Of a DNA stretch of 64,000 nucleotides, positions 22,501-34,111 are shown one piece after another. The DNA lies in assembly GCA_037042915.1 (NCBI GenBank), contig CM073194.1:4402001-4466000 (forward strand), given 5' to 3'. Position numbers and translations under genes: made by a program. The stretch's first letter is position 1. Each line of letters opens with the position of its first letter. The notes under the pieces are model-generated. The model was not told where the DNA came from, searched no databases, and saw nothing but the letters and a program-made list of their open reading frames with translations. Source of the DNA: Auricularia sp. M13 (Eukaryota; Basidiomycota; Agaricomycetes; Auriculariales; Auriculariaceae).

Positions 22501-24252
22501 ATGGCACCTTGCTCCGGAAGTCGGTCTGCAGGTTCGTCAGGAGCGTCGGAAGCTCCAGAAGATCGCTGTGCGCTTTCGAGATCTTGCGCAGGAGGTTGAC
22601 ACAGGCGGCTGTGTTCTGGTTCTGGATGTAAACGTCATCAGTAAAATTTGGGATAATGAAAGATGCGATAGCTGACCTTGAGCTCGGCAATGGCAACCAC
22701 TGCGTCTCGTAAGGCAGTGTCTAGCTGGGTCAGAGCTGGAGCAATGTTAGAAGCATGATGAATGTGTTTGAAAACACAACACACGTTGCAGTGAGTCGGG
22801 GTGTACATCTGTGCCGTGCAGCTGCGAGGCCAGCTCGCTCATCCTCTCGAAGGCGTCATTAGACCGCGCGCAGGTTACTTCGGCCTCATCGAGAATCCTG
22901 GTCTGCACGTAAGCATCTGATGAAAGCGCAAGAGGAATTCAGAGCGCATGGATTGTGCCTGTTTTGCGAGACGAATGGGCCCAGGCAACACTGGTCAAAG
23001 CTCCCCGGCTCGAAAGCGAAACGGTCGCGATAGGTCATAATCACTTGACCTATAGCAACCGTTGCGGTGAGCATAGCAGGCGGGAGTGACCTCTCAATGG
23101 TCAACGTTCGACAAGGGTGATAGCCCTCGAACGGTTGCGCTTGCCGTGAGCAAACTGGCAAGCATCGCGCGCAGGCATCGTAGAGATGGGCTTAGAAGAA
23201 GGCGCACGTACTGAGCAGCACTGAGGGCGATGCGAACTTCGTCCGCAATGGTCGAAACAGCAAGTACCGTCGACCGTGCACGCTCGAACCGCTGGCGTAA
23301 ATCCTCTACCATGCACAATGAGGATCATAGGCTGAGTTACGACCAATACAAGCGCGACTGACCGTGCGCTTCAGCAGCCTTGTCGCCAACCTGCCTCATC
23401 TTGGCGGGATCGACCCAGTCCCCCAGCACGCGCTCGCCCTTGCGCTGTGTAGGGCTCAGGAACTCAGGGTGCACCCTGATCTGGCGGATAATCTCGAGGT
23501 CCGCATTCCTATACGCAAGCAGCTCGCGCTGCCGGCGCAGCTCGCGCTCCGCCGGCTCGGCGAACGCGTCGAAGGTGTCCGACACCGCGAGCACGTTCAT
23601 GTCGAGGCCGGCGGCGGCGACCCGCGTAGCCTCGTGTTGCACTTGCATCGCTGCGAGCGTGTGCGCGAGAAAGTCGCGGTGCGCGGTCGCGGCGTTGAGG
23701 TAGCCGCTGAGGCGCGACGGGGCGGGAGCTGTCGCTGTTGTGGCAGATAGTATGTAAGTCGACACGTGCTTATCGTGCGAGAGGTGCAGACTTGCCGTCT
23801 ATGGCTGGCTGCAGCGCTGGGCTTGTTATGAGCCTGGATAAGACCGCATCGGTGTCCAAGTCGAGCAGATCCTTGTTGAATACGACGACTGACTGTCACC
23901 AGAGCGTCAGAGACATTTTCCAATGATATATCTAAAAACTTACAGTATCATAGGGTATGCCCAACTCCCTCAGATTATCTGAGCGGAGTCTGCGACCATC
24001 GGACAGGTATGCCAGGATAGCGGTCTGGTTGACGCCCGTGACATGCTGCAGGAAGGCCTCGAGGCTGCCATATCTTGCAGCACAGGATGATCATAAATTC
24101 ATATACATATACGCAGGGCCAGCTCACAGACCTCTCTATCTCGTTGAGCGAAACGTCGACCTGCAGCGCGCGTGCTTAGCAATGAGTACGGGCGAGACAG
24201 CCGATGGCCCTACCTGGAACCGCTCTCCATCCTCTGCCCGGCAAATCTGCAT
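19533..24252 (-). CDS. ATG11: Autophagy-related protein 11, selective-autophagy scaffold, 1248 aa
   Basis: Twelve exons were read (24252-24214, 24160-24132, 24073-23944, 23892-23796, 23734-23363, 23305-23208, 22902-22785, 22735-22677, 22621-22420, 22348-21992, 21830-20565, 20512-19533). They sum to 3747 nt, a multiple of three. The N-terminus (MQICRAEDGERFQVDV ... GVNQTAILAYLSDGRRLRSD) is ubiquitin-like, as in Atg11/FIP200. The middle is a long coiled coil (METRLTLEADKARLKSELEA onward). The C-terminal Atg11 domain reads KITFRNFAKGDLALFLPTRN ... RPWAAFN-VSFPHYFLKPSG. ATG11 links cargo receptors to the Atg1 kinase complex at the phagophore. The exon 4-5 intron appears to be GC-AG (GCAAGT donor at 23795). 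A long Ser/Pro-rich tail follows the C-terminal domain. Confidence 0.93.
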
Positions 24253-25600
24253 GTAATTCGCGCCTGGGGTATTGGGCCGAGACTTCAGCGGCGGAGGCCA
24301 AGGTCGCGCGGTGAACGTGGGCTAGGGCAAGGGCAGCAGGGAGACGCGCGAGCGGCTGTTTCCGCACTGCGCCATCCTGCCTTGTCTTTCGTCAGTCACT
24401 TGCCTTTTCGGCCAACGGTCTGCGCTGCCATTGCCCCCTAGAACCTATTCTCCAGCACCCGAAACCGATGGTAAACTCAGGTCCTATCAATTCGAGCTCC
24501 ACTTCCCAGAAAATTACACAATTTGAGCTGTTGAACAGTCCACAACTCGGACCATGGTTTGGTCCATGGCCAGCTCTTGGGCTCGTTATCTCAGTATCTG
24601 GAGTTCTACTACTAGCATCGCATATGACGATGCCCCAAACTTGGCCTGTTGAGTTATCCTCAGCATCCAAGACTCTTGAAGTTTCTTCCAGGCAGCAAAC
24701 TATTGGCTTCCCACAGAGCATGCTTTGCAGCACATACCCATAACTTTTCTCACTGACGCAGAGAACAGTGTGGCACCACCGTCCATCGCAGGTCAAGGTT
24801 TACCACATGTCGAAAGACAACACCAGCGACCGTCTTAAACTTCCGCCTTTAGCTATAATAGGAGTTTTACCCAGCATTGATTTGTTTTCCTGCTGAAATT
24901 TACAACGAAATTGGACTTACATTCAAAATTATCCACGTTGCGGGTCAGCGGGCAGCAGACGACGAGACTAGTGATCGGAGGACGGACGCGCCGCTGCAGC
25001 TGCCAAACCGCACCATCTCACGTGCGTGGGCGCTGACACTGTGACAGACTGCACAGATATTGCGCCCGCGAAGCAGAACAAGGCCGCGTCCGAACTAGAC
25101 CCGTGTTGGCAATTCAGACTTCGGACGATGACAGCAATGCCCCTGCCGCTCACCCCTCAAGCGCGAGTCGCCCGCTTTCCATCATCTCAGACTCTCGTTA
25201 GCATCACATCGCCAATCCTCCAGCGTTCAAACTGAAATGGCAACTGAGCAGAGAGCGCAATCCATTCAAACGGCAGTACTGTACATTACGGAACAGCCCC
25301 GTCCCCCGATTCAGAAGACTCTAGATCTGAGAGTGAGAAGCCGTTCTGCGGCCGCAGCACACACGGCACAGTGGCAAACAATGTCCAAACGGGTCAAGAG
25401 AACGAGGATCGAGGATCACGATATCCGGATTTAGGAGAACACCGTGACCGAGCAGAGCAGGGCTTCGGCAAGCGGGGAAAGACAAAAAACAGGCGAGGGT
25501 GTTGTTGGCTACTTGTTACTTTAGTAAATGGCGAGCATATGTGGGGTGGAGCGGGGCACGGGCATGGGCTTGTCGGTCACCGGTCAGGTCCGCAGCAAGT
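24253..25600. other. Intergenic, 1.35 kb, nothing firmly recognised
   Basis: It contains the ATG11 upstream region and the 3' flank of the MADS gene. A 65-codon frame at 25237 (starting MATEQRAQSIQTAVLYITEQ) has no supporting features. A small palindromic tract, ACCATGGTTTGGTCCATGG, lies near 24550. Confidence 0.4.
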
Positions 25601-26685
25601 TCAGCGTCGGTGATACGTATTCCAATCAGCCGCGCCGCCCGGGCCAGCGAGCGCGGTGAACGGCGGGAACTGCGAGTACGACCCGTTCCCGGGCTGCATG
25701 AGCGGCGAGGGCCCGGGCGGCGCGTACCCGCCGGGACCATTGTTGTGGTTGTGGTTGTGGTACGACGGGTGCGGCTGCTGCTGCTGCTGCGGAGGCGGCG
25801 GCGGCGGCGGGAGCGCATGTTGCATGGGCGGCGAGAGCTCCTGCGGCTGCTGCGGTGGCGACTCGCTTGCCTCGCGGTACGACTGTCTGTTAGCCGCCGC
25901 GCGGCGCTGCGGCCTGGCCGGCGCCCTCTCGCCGCCGCCGCCGAGCTGCGGGCTCAGCGAGCCGTGCTCGCTCTCGTCGTCGCGCGCGCCGATGGCCAGC
26001 GAGCCGGGCACGTTGCTCGCGCCGTTGCTGGCCCCGGACTGCTGGCCCGCCGAGGAGGCGTTGTGGCGCGCTCCGGACGCCGGCGCAGAGCGCCCGAGCG
26101 GCTGACCAACGGGGTACGACGACGGCAGCTGGCCCGGCGGCGCATTGAGGCAGGCCTGAATGAGGTTTTTGCCCTCCGGCTGGGTGACGAGCGGCTGCAG
26201 TTTCGCGGTGGTGAACGTGTAGACGAGGCCGGTCTCGCTCACGACGAGCAGCAGGACCTGGGTGCCGGTGAGCGTCGACAGCTCGTAGGCCTGATCGCCA
26301 ACACAAGTGTAAGTAACCAGGTAACAGCGCGAAAAGTCAATAAAAATTGGCACCTTCTTCATGATGCCCGCCTTGCGCTTCGAGAAAGTAATGTGCCGCC
26401 TAGACTTGTCCTGGATAAACTCAATCTTAATTTTGCGCCGCCCGGCCTTTTTGTCCTTGGGGCCCTCCTCGTCGTCCTCGTCGTCCTCGCCGTTCTCGAG
26501 CTGGAACCCGTCGTTGCCGCCGAGCGGCTCGTCGTGCGCGCTCGACGGCCCCGCGGTATGCAGGTCATCGGGGCGCGCACGCTTCCTGCTTCCACCGTCG
26601 CCGCCATCGACATCACCTGCAGCCCCGCCCCGAAGTCAGCGCCCGCACAAGAGGCGGCAGCGACGCGCGCACCTGGGTAGGACAT
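25601..26685 (-). CDS. MCM1: SRF-type MADS-box transcription factor, MCM1-like, 321 aa
   Basis: Exons 26685-26673, 26616-26354 and 26290-25601 sum to 966 nt. After an acidic leader (ENGEDDEDDEEGPKDKKAG) the MADS box reads RRKIKIEFIQDKSRRHITFS-KRKAGIMKK, continuing in the next exon as AYELSTLTGTQVLLLVVSET and GLVYTFTTAKLQPLVTQPEG-KNLIQACLNAP. This matches fungal Mcm1/Umc1 proteins, which bind P-box/CArG DNA and control mating, cell-cycle and metabolic genes together with cofactors. The C-terminal half is a low-complexity activation-type region with runs of Gln, Pro and His-Asn (HNHNHNNGPGGYAPPG). The first exon codes for four residues only. The MADS box is split by an intron right after IMKK. 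Confidence 0.93.
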
Positions 26686-27857
26686 GGCTAATCGGTTCAC
26701 CTTCAAGAAAAGCACGACAGCACAGCGGGAATCGAAGGGAAAGTGGCGGGGTTCAAAAAGGCAATGCAGGTTCCGTTTTCGTCATGTCCCAATTTGGCCT
26801 ACTCGGCCCTTCCATCTGCGAGCCTAAATCTTTCGCGCCCTCACGACTAATTTCTTTTCGCTTTCTGGAACGGCGCGCGGGAATCAAAGCAAACGGGTCT
26901 CTATTTTGTACAAGGAAAGGTGGCTCGGCGCCCAGCCAGGCCGAGGAACGGCGCCAGCCAGACGCTGGGCCTAGAGTTGGAACTACCGCCAGCACATCCG
27001 CGACCAGTGCAGATCGCGCATGAGCAGCAGTCCCTGCTGTCGTATGTGGAAATACGACAGCAGTGGCGACAAAGCATATCCTGCAAACAAGTCCATGTGG
27101 TGCATCGACTGCATGGGTGGCACTCCGATAAGCAAGGTGTCAGCATCGATGGAGGCCAGCGAACACGCACGGTGTATAAACAAGGGGTTGCCAGCGGCGG
27201 TAGGGCCCGGGTGGGCAGCGCAAAGAGTGCAGAGAGCAGCGAAACAAGAAAGATAATGAGCAAGAGAGCAAAATAAGAAACAAACCAATCTAGTATAGGT
27301 CGGGAGAGATATGCCGATGGCGAGTAAAGGTCCTGCCAGGTGCGGGTGCGGGGTGTACGAGGAATAAAGCGTCGACGATCTTGGTAGGTAGGGTAGAACG
27401 AGCAGGGCCTGCTTCCCCACACCGTCAGCGCCACCTTGTCACTAGGACGAGAATAGCAGGGGAAGGAGGTGCAAACCGTTTCGGGCACTCCCAGTCTGGA
27501 AAAGGATAATCAGCCCATAGCCATAACAAATCGGGCCTGAAACCCCATGCGGACGCACAACGCCAATCGAAAAGCTCGAACAGGGCAAAGACTTGCACGT
27601 GACGTCAGCTCTGGGGTGGCTGTCCATTGCCGCATTCGCAATGAACAACGCACCAAGGAAGGAGAAGAAAGAAAGAAAGAAAGAACCAGATGCCCCAGGA
27701 GAATCCCGAGCCCCCGCCTTCCAAAACCGGAGACAAGCCTGGAAGATCCCCAATCCGCTGTCCAAAATCGGGAAGAGAATCGCAATCGCAATCCGTCGTC
27801 CAAAACCGGGGCTCGAAGCTGGCGAATCCCATTCCCAAACCGGTATTTGTCAAGTCG
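26686..27857. other. Upstream region of the MADS gene, 1.2 kb
   Basis: No gene was recognised. It includes the perfect hairpin at 27034-27063 and, at about 27720-27840, loosely repeated GTCCAAAA(C/T)CGGG-like elements. Long frames on either strand here are by-products of biased composition. It probably holds the MCM1-like promoter and the 3' flank of the next minus-strand gene. Confidence 0.4.
27034..27063. repeat. Perfect 12-bp-stem hairpin
   Basis: CTGCTGTCGTAT, loop GTGGAA, ATACGACAGCAG. It lies about 350 bp upstream of the MADS-gene start codon, so it could be a symmetrical protein-binding site or a leader structure. Nothing else supports a role. Confidence 0.85.
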
Positions 27858-30800
27858 TCATGCAGGGGTCGCCGCGCCGCTACCGCTGGCCTGACCATGT
27901 CCGCCGTCAGCCCAGTAGCAGCCGGCCATCCTACTGACCTTGCTCTGCTTCGCAAGCTGCCGCTTCCGTTCGGCCGCCGCGATTCGCGCCTTGAGCTGTG
28001 CGATTTCGAGTTCCTGCGATGTGAGCGCGACCACCGGCTTCGACTGGGCAGCCGCGGTTCGAGACGGTCCCGCCTGTGCCGAACTGTGCAGGTCCTCCTC
28101 ATCGTCGCTGATGTCGATGACACACGAATGCACGACGAGGTCCAGCCGTGCGAAGCTCGTCGTCGCGCGCTTCAGTACAGGCGGCGCAGGCGGCGCCTCC
28201 TCGAAGTCGGCCGCTACGGGACGGAACCGCTTCGCAGGCCGTGGGCCCGGCAGGTCGGATGCGCTGAGCGGCGTGTGCGAGCGGGAGCGCGAGACGCCCT
28301 GGCTTGCGATTGTAGGAGCAGGAAGGGGGATGTTCTTCAGGAACGACGTGATTTCGTCCGGGTCGACGTCCATGGCGGTCGCGGGTGCGACTGACGACCC
28401 AGAAGCAGACCGCGGGGAAGCGTGCGGCTCTTGACTGCGTACGTCTGTCGCGAGCGGAGCAAGTGTCGCGCGGGGCAACACAACAGTCGTCGCCGGCTCA
28501 GCCTCAGGCATCGCAGCCGCGGATGTTGCCTCCGCCATGGCGACGTCCTCAGAGCCGGCAGGCGGGGCAGCGACGGCAGCAGCAGCAGCCTTCTGCTTCT
28601 TCTTGGCCTTCATACTCTCCAGCACAGCGATGCGCGCGCGCAGCTCCTCCATGCTCTGCTCGAGCTCGCGCGACTTGTCGGGGACGCGCGACGACCCGGC
28701 TTGTGGTTGAGCAACGGACGCCTGAGGTAGAGATGCTGCAGGGGCGGACTCGGCAATTGGAGCAGTCTGGGCGAGGAAGGCCTGGTGCACCATTCCGAAC
28801 TGCGCAACCTCCGGGACGGAAGTCGTCGAGAGGTCGGCAGGGCTCGATTGCACGAGTGGATGAGCAGGTGGAGGTGCATAGCCGTCGTTGCCGGCGATGT
28901 TCGTGTTGCGTGCCCGCAGCACCTTCTGCACCGCAAGCAGCGCCGCCTCGCCGTCGTCGACGCCTTTGAGGAAATCTGGCAACACCATATCCGGCCGCAG
29001 CTCGCGCAGCGCACGGACGGCCACCTCCGGCACAAGACCCAAGTCCGCGATGTGGTCTAGTTGGTATTCCCAGGCGAGGAGGTCAGACAGGACGTGCTTC
29101 GCTTCGTGCACGTCGAAGGTTTCGTCTACGCAAGTCAGCATGGATCGCAGATACCCGAGCGAAACCGGCTAGACGAACATTTACACGCATCCCTCTGGCT
29201 CTGCACATCCAGCGCGATGGCTTGCGGTCCTGGGCCTTGATTCGCTATCGGCCACCCATGCGCATAAGCGTGAAGGGTCGGATCCGGAGCAGCAGCGAGT
29301 AGTACTAATAATCATGCACAAGTCAGCCAGTGAGTAAGTACAACTCAGGAACGAAGCGAACGACAATGCGCACCATTCTGGTTCTGGAGTTTCTTCGCGT
29401 TCTTCTTCTGCTTCTTCGAAAGACCCTCGCTCGCAGCTTTCGCAGCCTTGGCGAGTTTCTTCTCTTTCTTGCTAAGCTTGCCAGGTCGAGGCGGATGGGA
29501 CGGCGGGGCGAGCATGCCGGCGTAATCGAAGTCGTCGACGGGCATGAAGGGCATAAATTCGGGATTGGGTAGGGAAGGTGGAGGGGGAGGTGCTGGAGGA
29601 GGGGCGTCAGGGGGTGGCGGAGGTTGGAAGGGCACGCTGCCCGGCGGCGGAGGAGGGTACCCGCTGGCGAATGGATATGCCGGCGTCGCAGGCGGATAGG
29701 GCGGATGGTCGAAAGAATACGCAGATGGCGGCCCAAGTGCAGGTGGTGGTTGGTCACTGGACGCTTGACCCCATTGTGGAGGAGGAGGAGGCGGAGGCGG
29801 GTAATCATAGCGCGGGGGAGGTGGAGGTGGATATGGTGCAGCCGGCGAGTAGGGATACCTGGACGGCGGGGACTGCGGGCGTGCAGCGTACGGCGACGAG
29901 GTCGGCGCGGACTGCTGATACTGAAACGCTGGGGCTCGCGTCCGAGCCTTCTTGCGGGGCGCAGGTGCAGGAACGGCCGCGGGCTGTGGCACGAAACTCC
30001 TGGGCGGCGACGGCTCGCGTTCATCGGCAATCTCGCCATCCTCCATCGAAATCTCGCCATCCTCGAGCGACGGTGACCGAGCGTCCGGCGGCATAGGCGG
30101 CGCGAGGGATGCGGCTGCAGGCGAATGGGCTGCAGTGTACTGCCTGGACGTCACTGGAGGAGACGAAGGAGGCAGGATAGCCACAGCGGGCTTGCCACCG
30201 GCTTTTGTAATCGGAGAGGATATTTAGCGAGCGCGGCAGTTGTGCGAGGAAGGATAGGTAACTTACCATTTAAATTTCTGTGTGCGGCTGGCGAGGCGAC
30301 GGGGGACTCTGGGTCGATATCCATGTCCTGCATGTCGTTGCCCATGTCGCTAGAGGGCGACCGTCGGCGGTTTGAATTTTGTACAGACGAGCCGAAAGCA
30401 GGAGAGCGAGCAGAGCGATTCGAGTGCACGAAAGTAGAGAACGAGTGCACGATAGCAGAATACGATGGTGTAGGCGTGTAGCTGGTCAAGGCGGAACCAG
30501 CATGAGTCTGCGCAAAGCCGGACAGGCCGGGCTTAGACAAATCAGCCTGTCCTCGGCGGAGCGACCCTCGAGATAGGTAAGCATTGTCATTAGGGACTGT
30601 TGTGTCCATTGTAACTTCCAGCGCTGCTCAAGGCGTCAGACATAGCCACTATACTCGCAGGCAGAAAGCTTACCTTTAGGCCGTTGCTGCGGCAAACTCT
30701 CATTGGGAAGCCCATTCGCCTGAGCACGACCACTGTCGTTCGCGCCGGAGTAGTCATCGTCGTCCGAGAGCGAAATAGCAAGCGCAGCCGACGAGCCGGG

Positions 30801-31216
30801 CTTTGAGCCATGGACGGCAGTAGCTACCGTTGTGCCACGGTTGGCAACAGGCGTTCCGGACGCAAGAGTCTTCTTCAACGTCGAGGTCGGCCTCTGAGCA
30901 GCAGGCATACCGCGCCTAGCAGGTATGGTGTCGGCGTCGAAGTCTGCAGCGCCAACTGGGTTGGCTGCAGCGTTTGCGGCTTGGTATGTGCGTCCGGCTC
31001 GGTGAGATGGCAATGGCAGCGTCGACGACGAGCCGTCATCCGCGTTGCTACGCTTGCGCTTTAGCTTGGCCTTCTGTGCCAGCGAGCTCATATGAGCCAA
31101 GGGTGTCGCGAAATGGGAGGGAAGAGGACAAGGTGTGCCTCGGCGAAGGCCGCAGTCAAAGTTGTCATTCGCGGTTGTGTCGTTTGACATGATCAGCTTC
31201 CTGTCCGTCGTCATTC
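27858..31216 (-). CDS. Long unknown low-complexity protein, probably nuclear
   Basis: Five exons are supported: 31216 (or 31091)-30674, 30614-30267, 30201-29374, 29304-29185, 29125-27858. Phases agree at every join. A 48-nt in-frame GT-AG intron is possible just before the stop (after ERKRQLAKQSK). Visible parts are a basic start (LAQKAKLKRKRSNADD), an acidic Ser patch (LAISLSDDDDYSG), EDGEISMEDGEIADER repeats, long Pro/Tyr-rich tracts, a Lys-rich helix (KLSKKEKKLAKAAKAA ... GLSKKQKKNAKKLQ), a folded-looking segment (DETFDVHEAKHVLSDLLAWE), a coiled coil (KSRELEQSMEELRARIAVLE) and a late SIM-like element (CVIDISDDEEDL). The composition suggests a nuclear regulatory or RNA-associated protein. 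No family was recognised and the start codon is uncertain. Confidence 0.65.
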
Positions 31217-31550
31217 TCGAGCTTTTGGGCACAACAGGCGCTCACCGTCTCCTCGAATCCGTCAAAATCCTAGCCTAGTGGAAAAAAAAAACAGCGACTG
31301 TAGCGTCTCGGAGCGAGCGTCGACTTGTGCTGTGCTGCTCATCTTAGACCAGCGCGACAAGGAATTCCTCAGCTGTACAGCTGTCCCTTGCGATTGCTGC
31401 GAGCATACTTTCGACCGCTGGTAGCCTCCTTCCTCCTTCAGACCCACTACCATGTCAGAGCCCTCGCCAATGAGGCCAGCGCCTGACTATACATCCAAAT
31501 CCATTGGTATGATTACATACAAAGCGCTGTCTGCATCGTGTGACCTAGCT
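31217..31550. other. Intergenic, nothing seen
   Basis: Upstream flank of the long unknown gene, up to the left target duplication of the CACTA-like element. Confidence 0.5.
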
Positions 31551-31553
31551 TAT

Positions 31554-31690
31554 CACTGTGGGGGGAGCACCGGCTGCTGACCAGCCGTCAAACGACTGGA
31601 AACGCACAAACAGCAGTTCACCTGCTGCTTTTGGCGCCGGCTGATTTCCGGCTGGTTTTGTAGGCTGCTGAAAACGAGTCGGACACCGCA
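31554..31690 (+). repeat. Left terminal inverted repeat and subterminal repeats of the CACTA-like element
   Basis: The terminal repeat begins CACTGTGGGGGGAGC. It is followed by several copies of short GCTG/CAGC-type units up to about 31690, including GCCGGCTGATTTCCGGCTGG. Such arrays are transposase-binding sites in CACTA elements. Confidence 0.85.
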
Positions 31691-33215
31691 TGATTTTCAA
31701 ACCACATACAAAACCTCCAGAAATATATAAGAGACGTGGCCTATGACTCGTTTTAAGCGAAATGATAGGCCTCTGAGTACCAACACATGCTGCTCGGTCT
31801 GCGAAACAGCGAAGACATGTTGACCCGGCTGAATGGCCGGCATCACATCACGGACTCTACTTTCGGAGTCCGACCCAACCGCTCCCTGCCCGGCACCCAG
31901 CCCACTCGTGCGTTGCCCGCAACGCTTACCTGGCGCTCTTCGCCTAGCCAATACAGCGCAGCATTGCAGTCGGTCTCACGGCTGGCCCCCGTGCGCTTGA
32001 CAGCAATGCTGCGCTGTCTCCGCGCTGTCGGCCCAGTCCAATGACCTCCCAGCTTTCAGCAGAGCTCTAGAGCTTGACGCGGCTCTCCAGCGCTCTCCGA
32101 CCCTTTCCCTGTATGGCCTCTGTCTACTGCCTGCATTTTGTACTTGCTGACTGTTTCTGCGCAGTCTTCTCGTCCGTTCGTCCCTTGCCGGCGTCGCAGC
32201 CCCAGTGAGCACTGGCCCTTCCGTCGAAGTGCAATTCATGACCCTGCTTCCAGCCCCACATGGTGCATTCGGTACAATGCCCATCATGATCGTGGGGCGA
32301 CCGCGTCTGCCCCTGAGAAGAACGCAGTATCGCCAGGTTCGCTATCCACCTTGTAAGGTCTGTGCTTCTATCTGAGTGTCCCACTTATGCTGACGTTGAG
32401 GCAGTCTTCTTCATCCTTCGTTACACTTGCACCGCGGCCGTGGACGCCGGTGAGCGCGCTGGACGCAGATCGCAGCCCGGGCGCGAGCGTGTGCTGCCCA
32501 CGGGTAGTACATCGGCATTGTACATACATAGTGTCCACCATGTCATGCAGTAATATACCACATTCACCACTATATCTGCTTCATATGCTTGTGCCCGTGA
32601 ATTGGCTGAAATGAGCTTTTCCAGCCGCCAAACTGCGGCAAATCAGCAGGACTCGAAAATGCAACACTGTCTGATTTGTTTCATTTTCCGTCTGATAATT
32701 CACCGGCAGAAACCAGCAGCCCACCTGCTACAATGCAGTAGATTTTGCTGAAAACAAGCCAGGTGCCGATTACACCGCCAATTGAAACCGGGAACATCCG
32801 CGGGTGGAGCTGCGAGCTGGGACCGCCGTGGTCGTCCAGGTGGTGGTAGTCTGTGCTTGGTCAGGACTTGTGCTGAAGCGTCGACCACCACGGGTCGGTA
32901 TCAAGCCGCTGTCCGGCATCCGCCCTTTGTGTACGGACCACATCAACGTTGTGGTGGATGCGAATAAACCTTGGAAGAAGTCCGAAGGCGATCCAGCTCC
33001 GTGGGCAGCGCTGTGGTGCCGGCTCCAGGATGATCCACTACCAATCCCAGGTCCCCTCCAGACCGCGGAAGCGTTGCTGCGTGCCGAGGCCGCTGCAACG
33101 GTCGCATTGCTAAGTGACCACTTTCGTCGTGTTACGCGCATACAATAATACCACGCGCTTCAGCTTTCCATCTCATATAAGGGTATCTGTTCTGAAGACT
33201 TGTGTGTGATTTAAC
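31691..33215. other. Left internal region of the CACTA-like element
   Basis: No firm gene. A 114-codon frame at 32804-33148 (including DHINVVVDANKPWKKSEGDP and TAEALLRAEAAATVALLSDH) may be a small gene or an exon. A second patch of subterminal-like repeats at 32610-32770 hints at an internal duplication of the element's end. Confidence 0.4.
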
Positions 33216-33727
33216 ATGGCTCTCTCGTTCACGATATCCTTCCGCGGCGAGCTGCTCGACTTGCAGTTTGATGGATTCGACCCTTCTTGCCTCACAATGA
33301 CATTTGATTCTGGAGTAACTGTAAGTGTAAATTCGATTAATAGAGGTCTGATTACTGAGATGCTGTCGTTTAGACCATCACTCTGTCCCTCGATGGCCGA
33401 TCCCACTCGCTGTCTCTCGCAGACTTGCTCGCTATGCAGGCCTCAATCCTGCAGGCTATTAAGAGCTCTCAGATGCACTCAAATGGCTTGATGCTCCGAA
33501 CAGTGCGAAAGTACTGTCGTGGAACTGAGGAAGATCGGCTGGGTTACTCTCTTACGGAATCCGAAGAAGATACACTCGTACCGCCCAGTCGGCCTCTCTC
33601 CCCCGATTCCTTAGAGTCACTGCTGAAGCTACCGACACGTAAACCGCTGGTCACATATAACAGCGTCCAAATGACACCGGAGGGCTTGGCTCAGGCTTCG
33701 CACCCATCTCAAAGTGACGCTCCGTGA
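33216..33727 (+). CDS. Accessory gene of the CACTA-like element, 152 aa, unknown
   Basis: Exons 33216-33320 and 33374-33727 sum to 459 nt. The protein reads MALSFTISFRGELLDLQFDG, then across the intron TITLSLDGRSHSLSLADLLA, and ends in an acidic Ser/Pro-rich tail (YSLTESEEDTLVPPSRPLSP). The beginning has a beta-strand pattern. No family was recognised. Its position between the left terminus and the transposase, on the same strand, suggests it travels with the element. Confidence 0.6.
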
Positions 33728-34111
33728 GCGTCAGAGCGTTCGCGGTTGAGCGAGCGTGTGGGAACGGACAGCATCGGAAAGGACAGACATGATTACGATT
33801 AATCACATACACTATGCTTGTATTCTATGAATCAGCTCTTTCCAAATGATCCATTATCTTGGTGTTATCTTGGACGATGCGGACTTCCGGAAGTATCCTG
33901 GCTTTGCTCCTCCCTCCCGGTCCATCAACGATGCGTCACAGCATACGGACGTTGTATAACGACCTGGCAGTCGCTTCATCTGCCATCCACAGTCTGCGGC
34001 ATGTCTGTGGCCAGTGCTTCGCCTCTTGTCGTCAAATATGAGACATGACCACCGCTCCGACCGTATAAGACCCCTTGTCCACGATGCTTCCCGGCAGACC
34101 GTCACGCTCCC

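Noticed and set aside
25499-26680. Long plus-strand open frame opposite the MADS gene
   Set aside because: It is a composition shadow: the minus strand carries a clear MADS box and spliced gene, and the plus frame is Arg/Leu/Ala-rich without motifs.
27605-28970. Arg- and Ser-rich frames on both strands near 28 kb
   Set aside because: They overlap the long minus-strand gene and its 3' flank in other frames and show only compositional bias.
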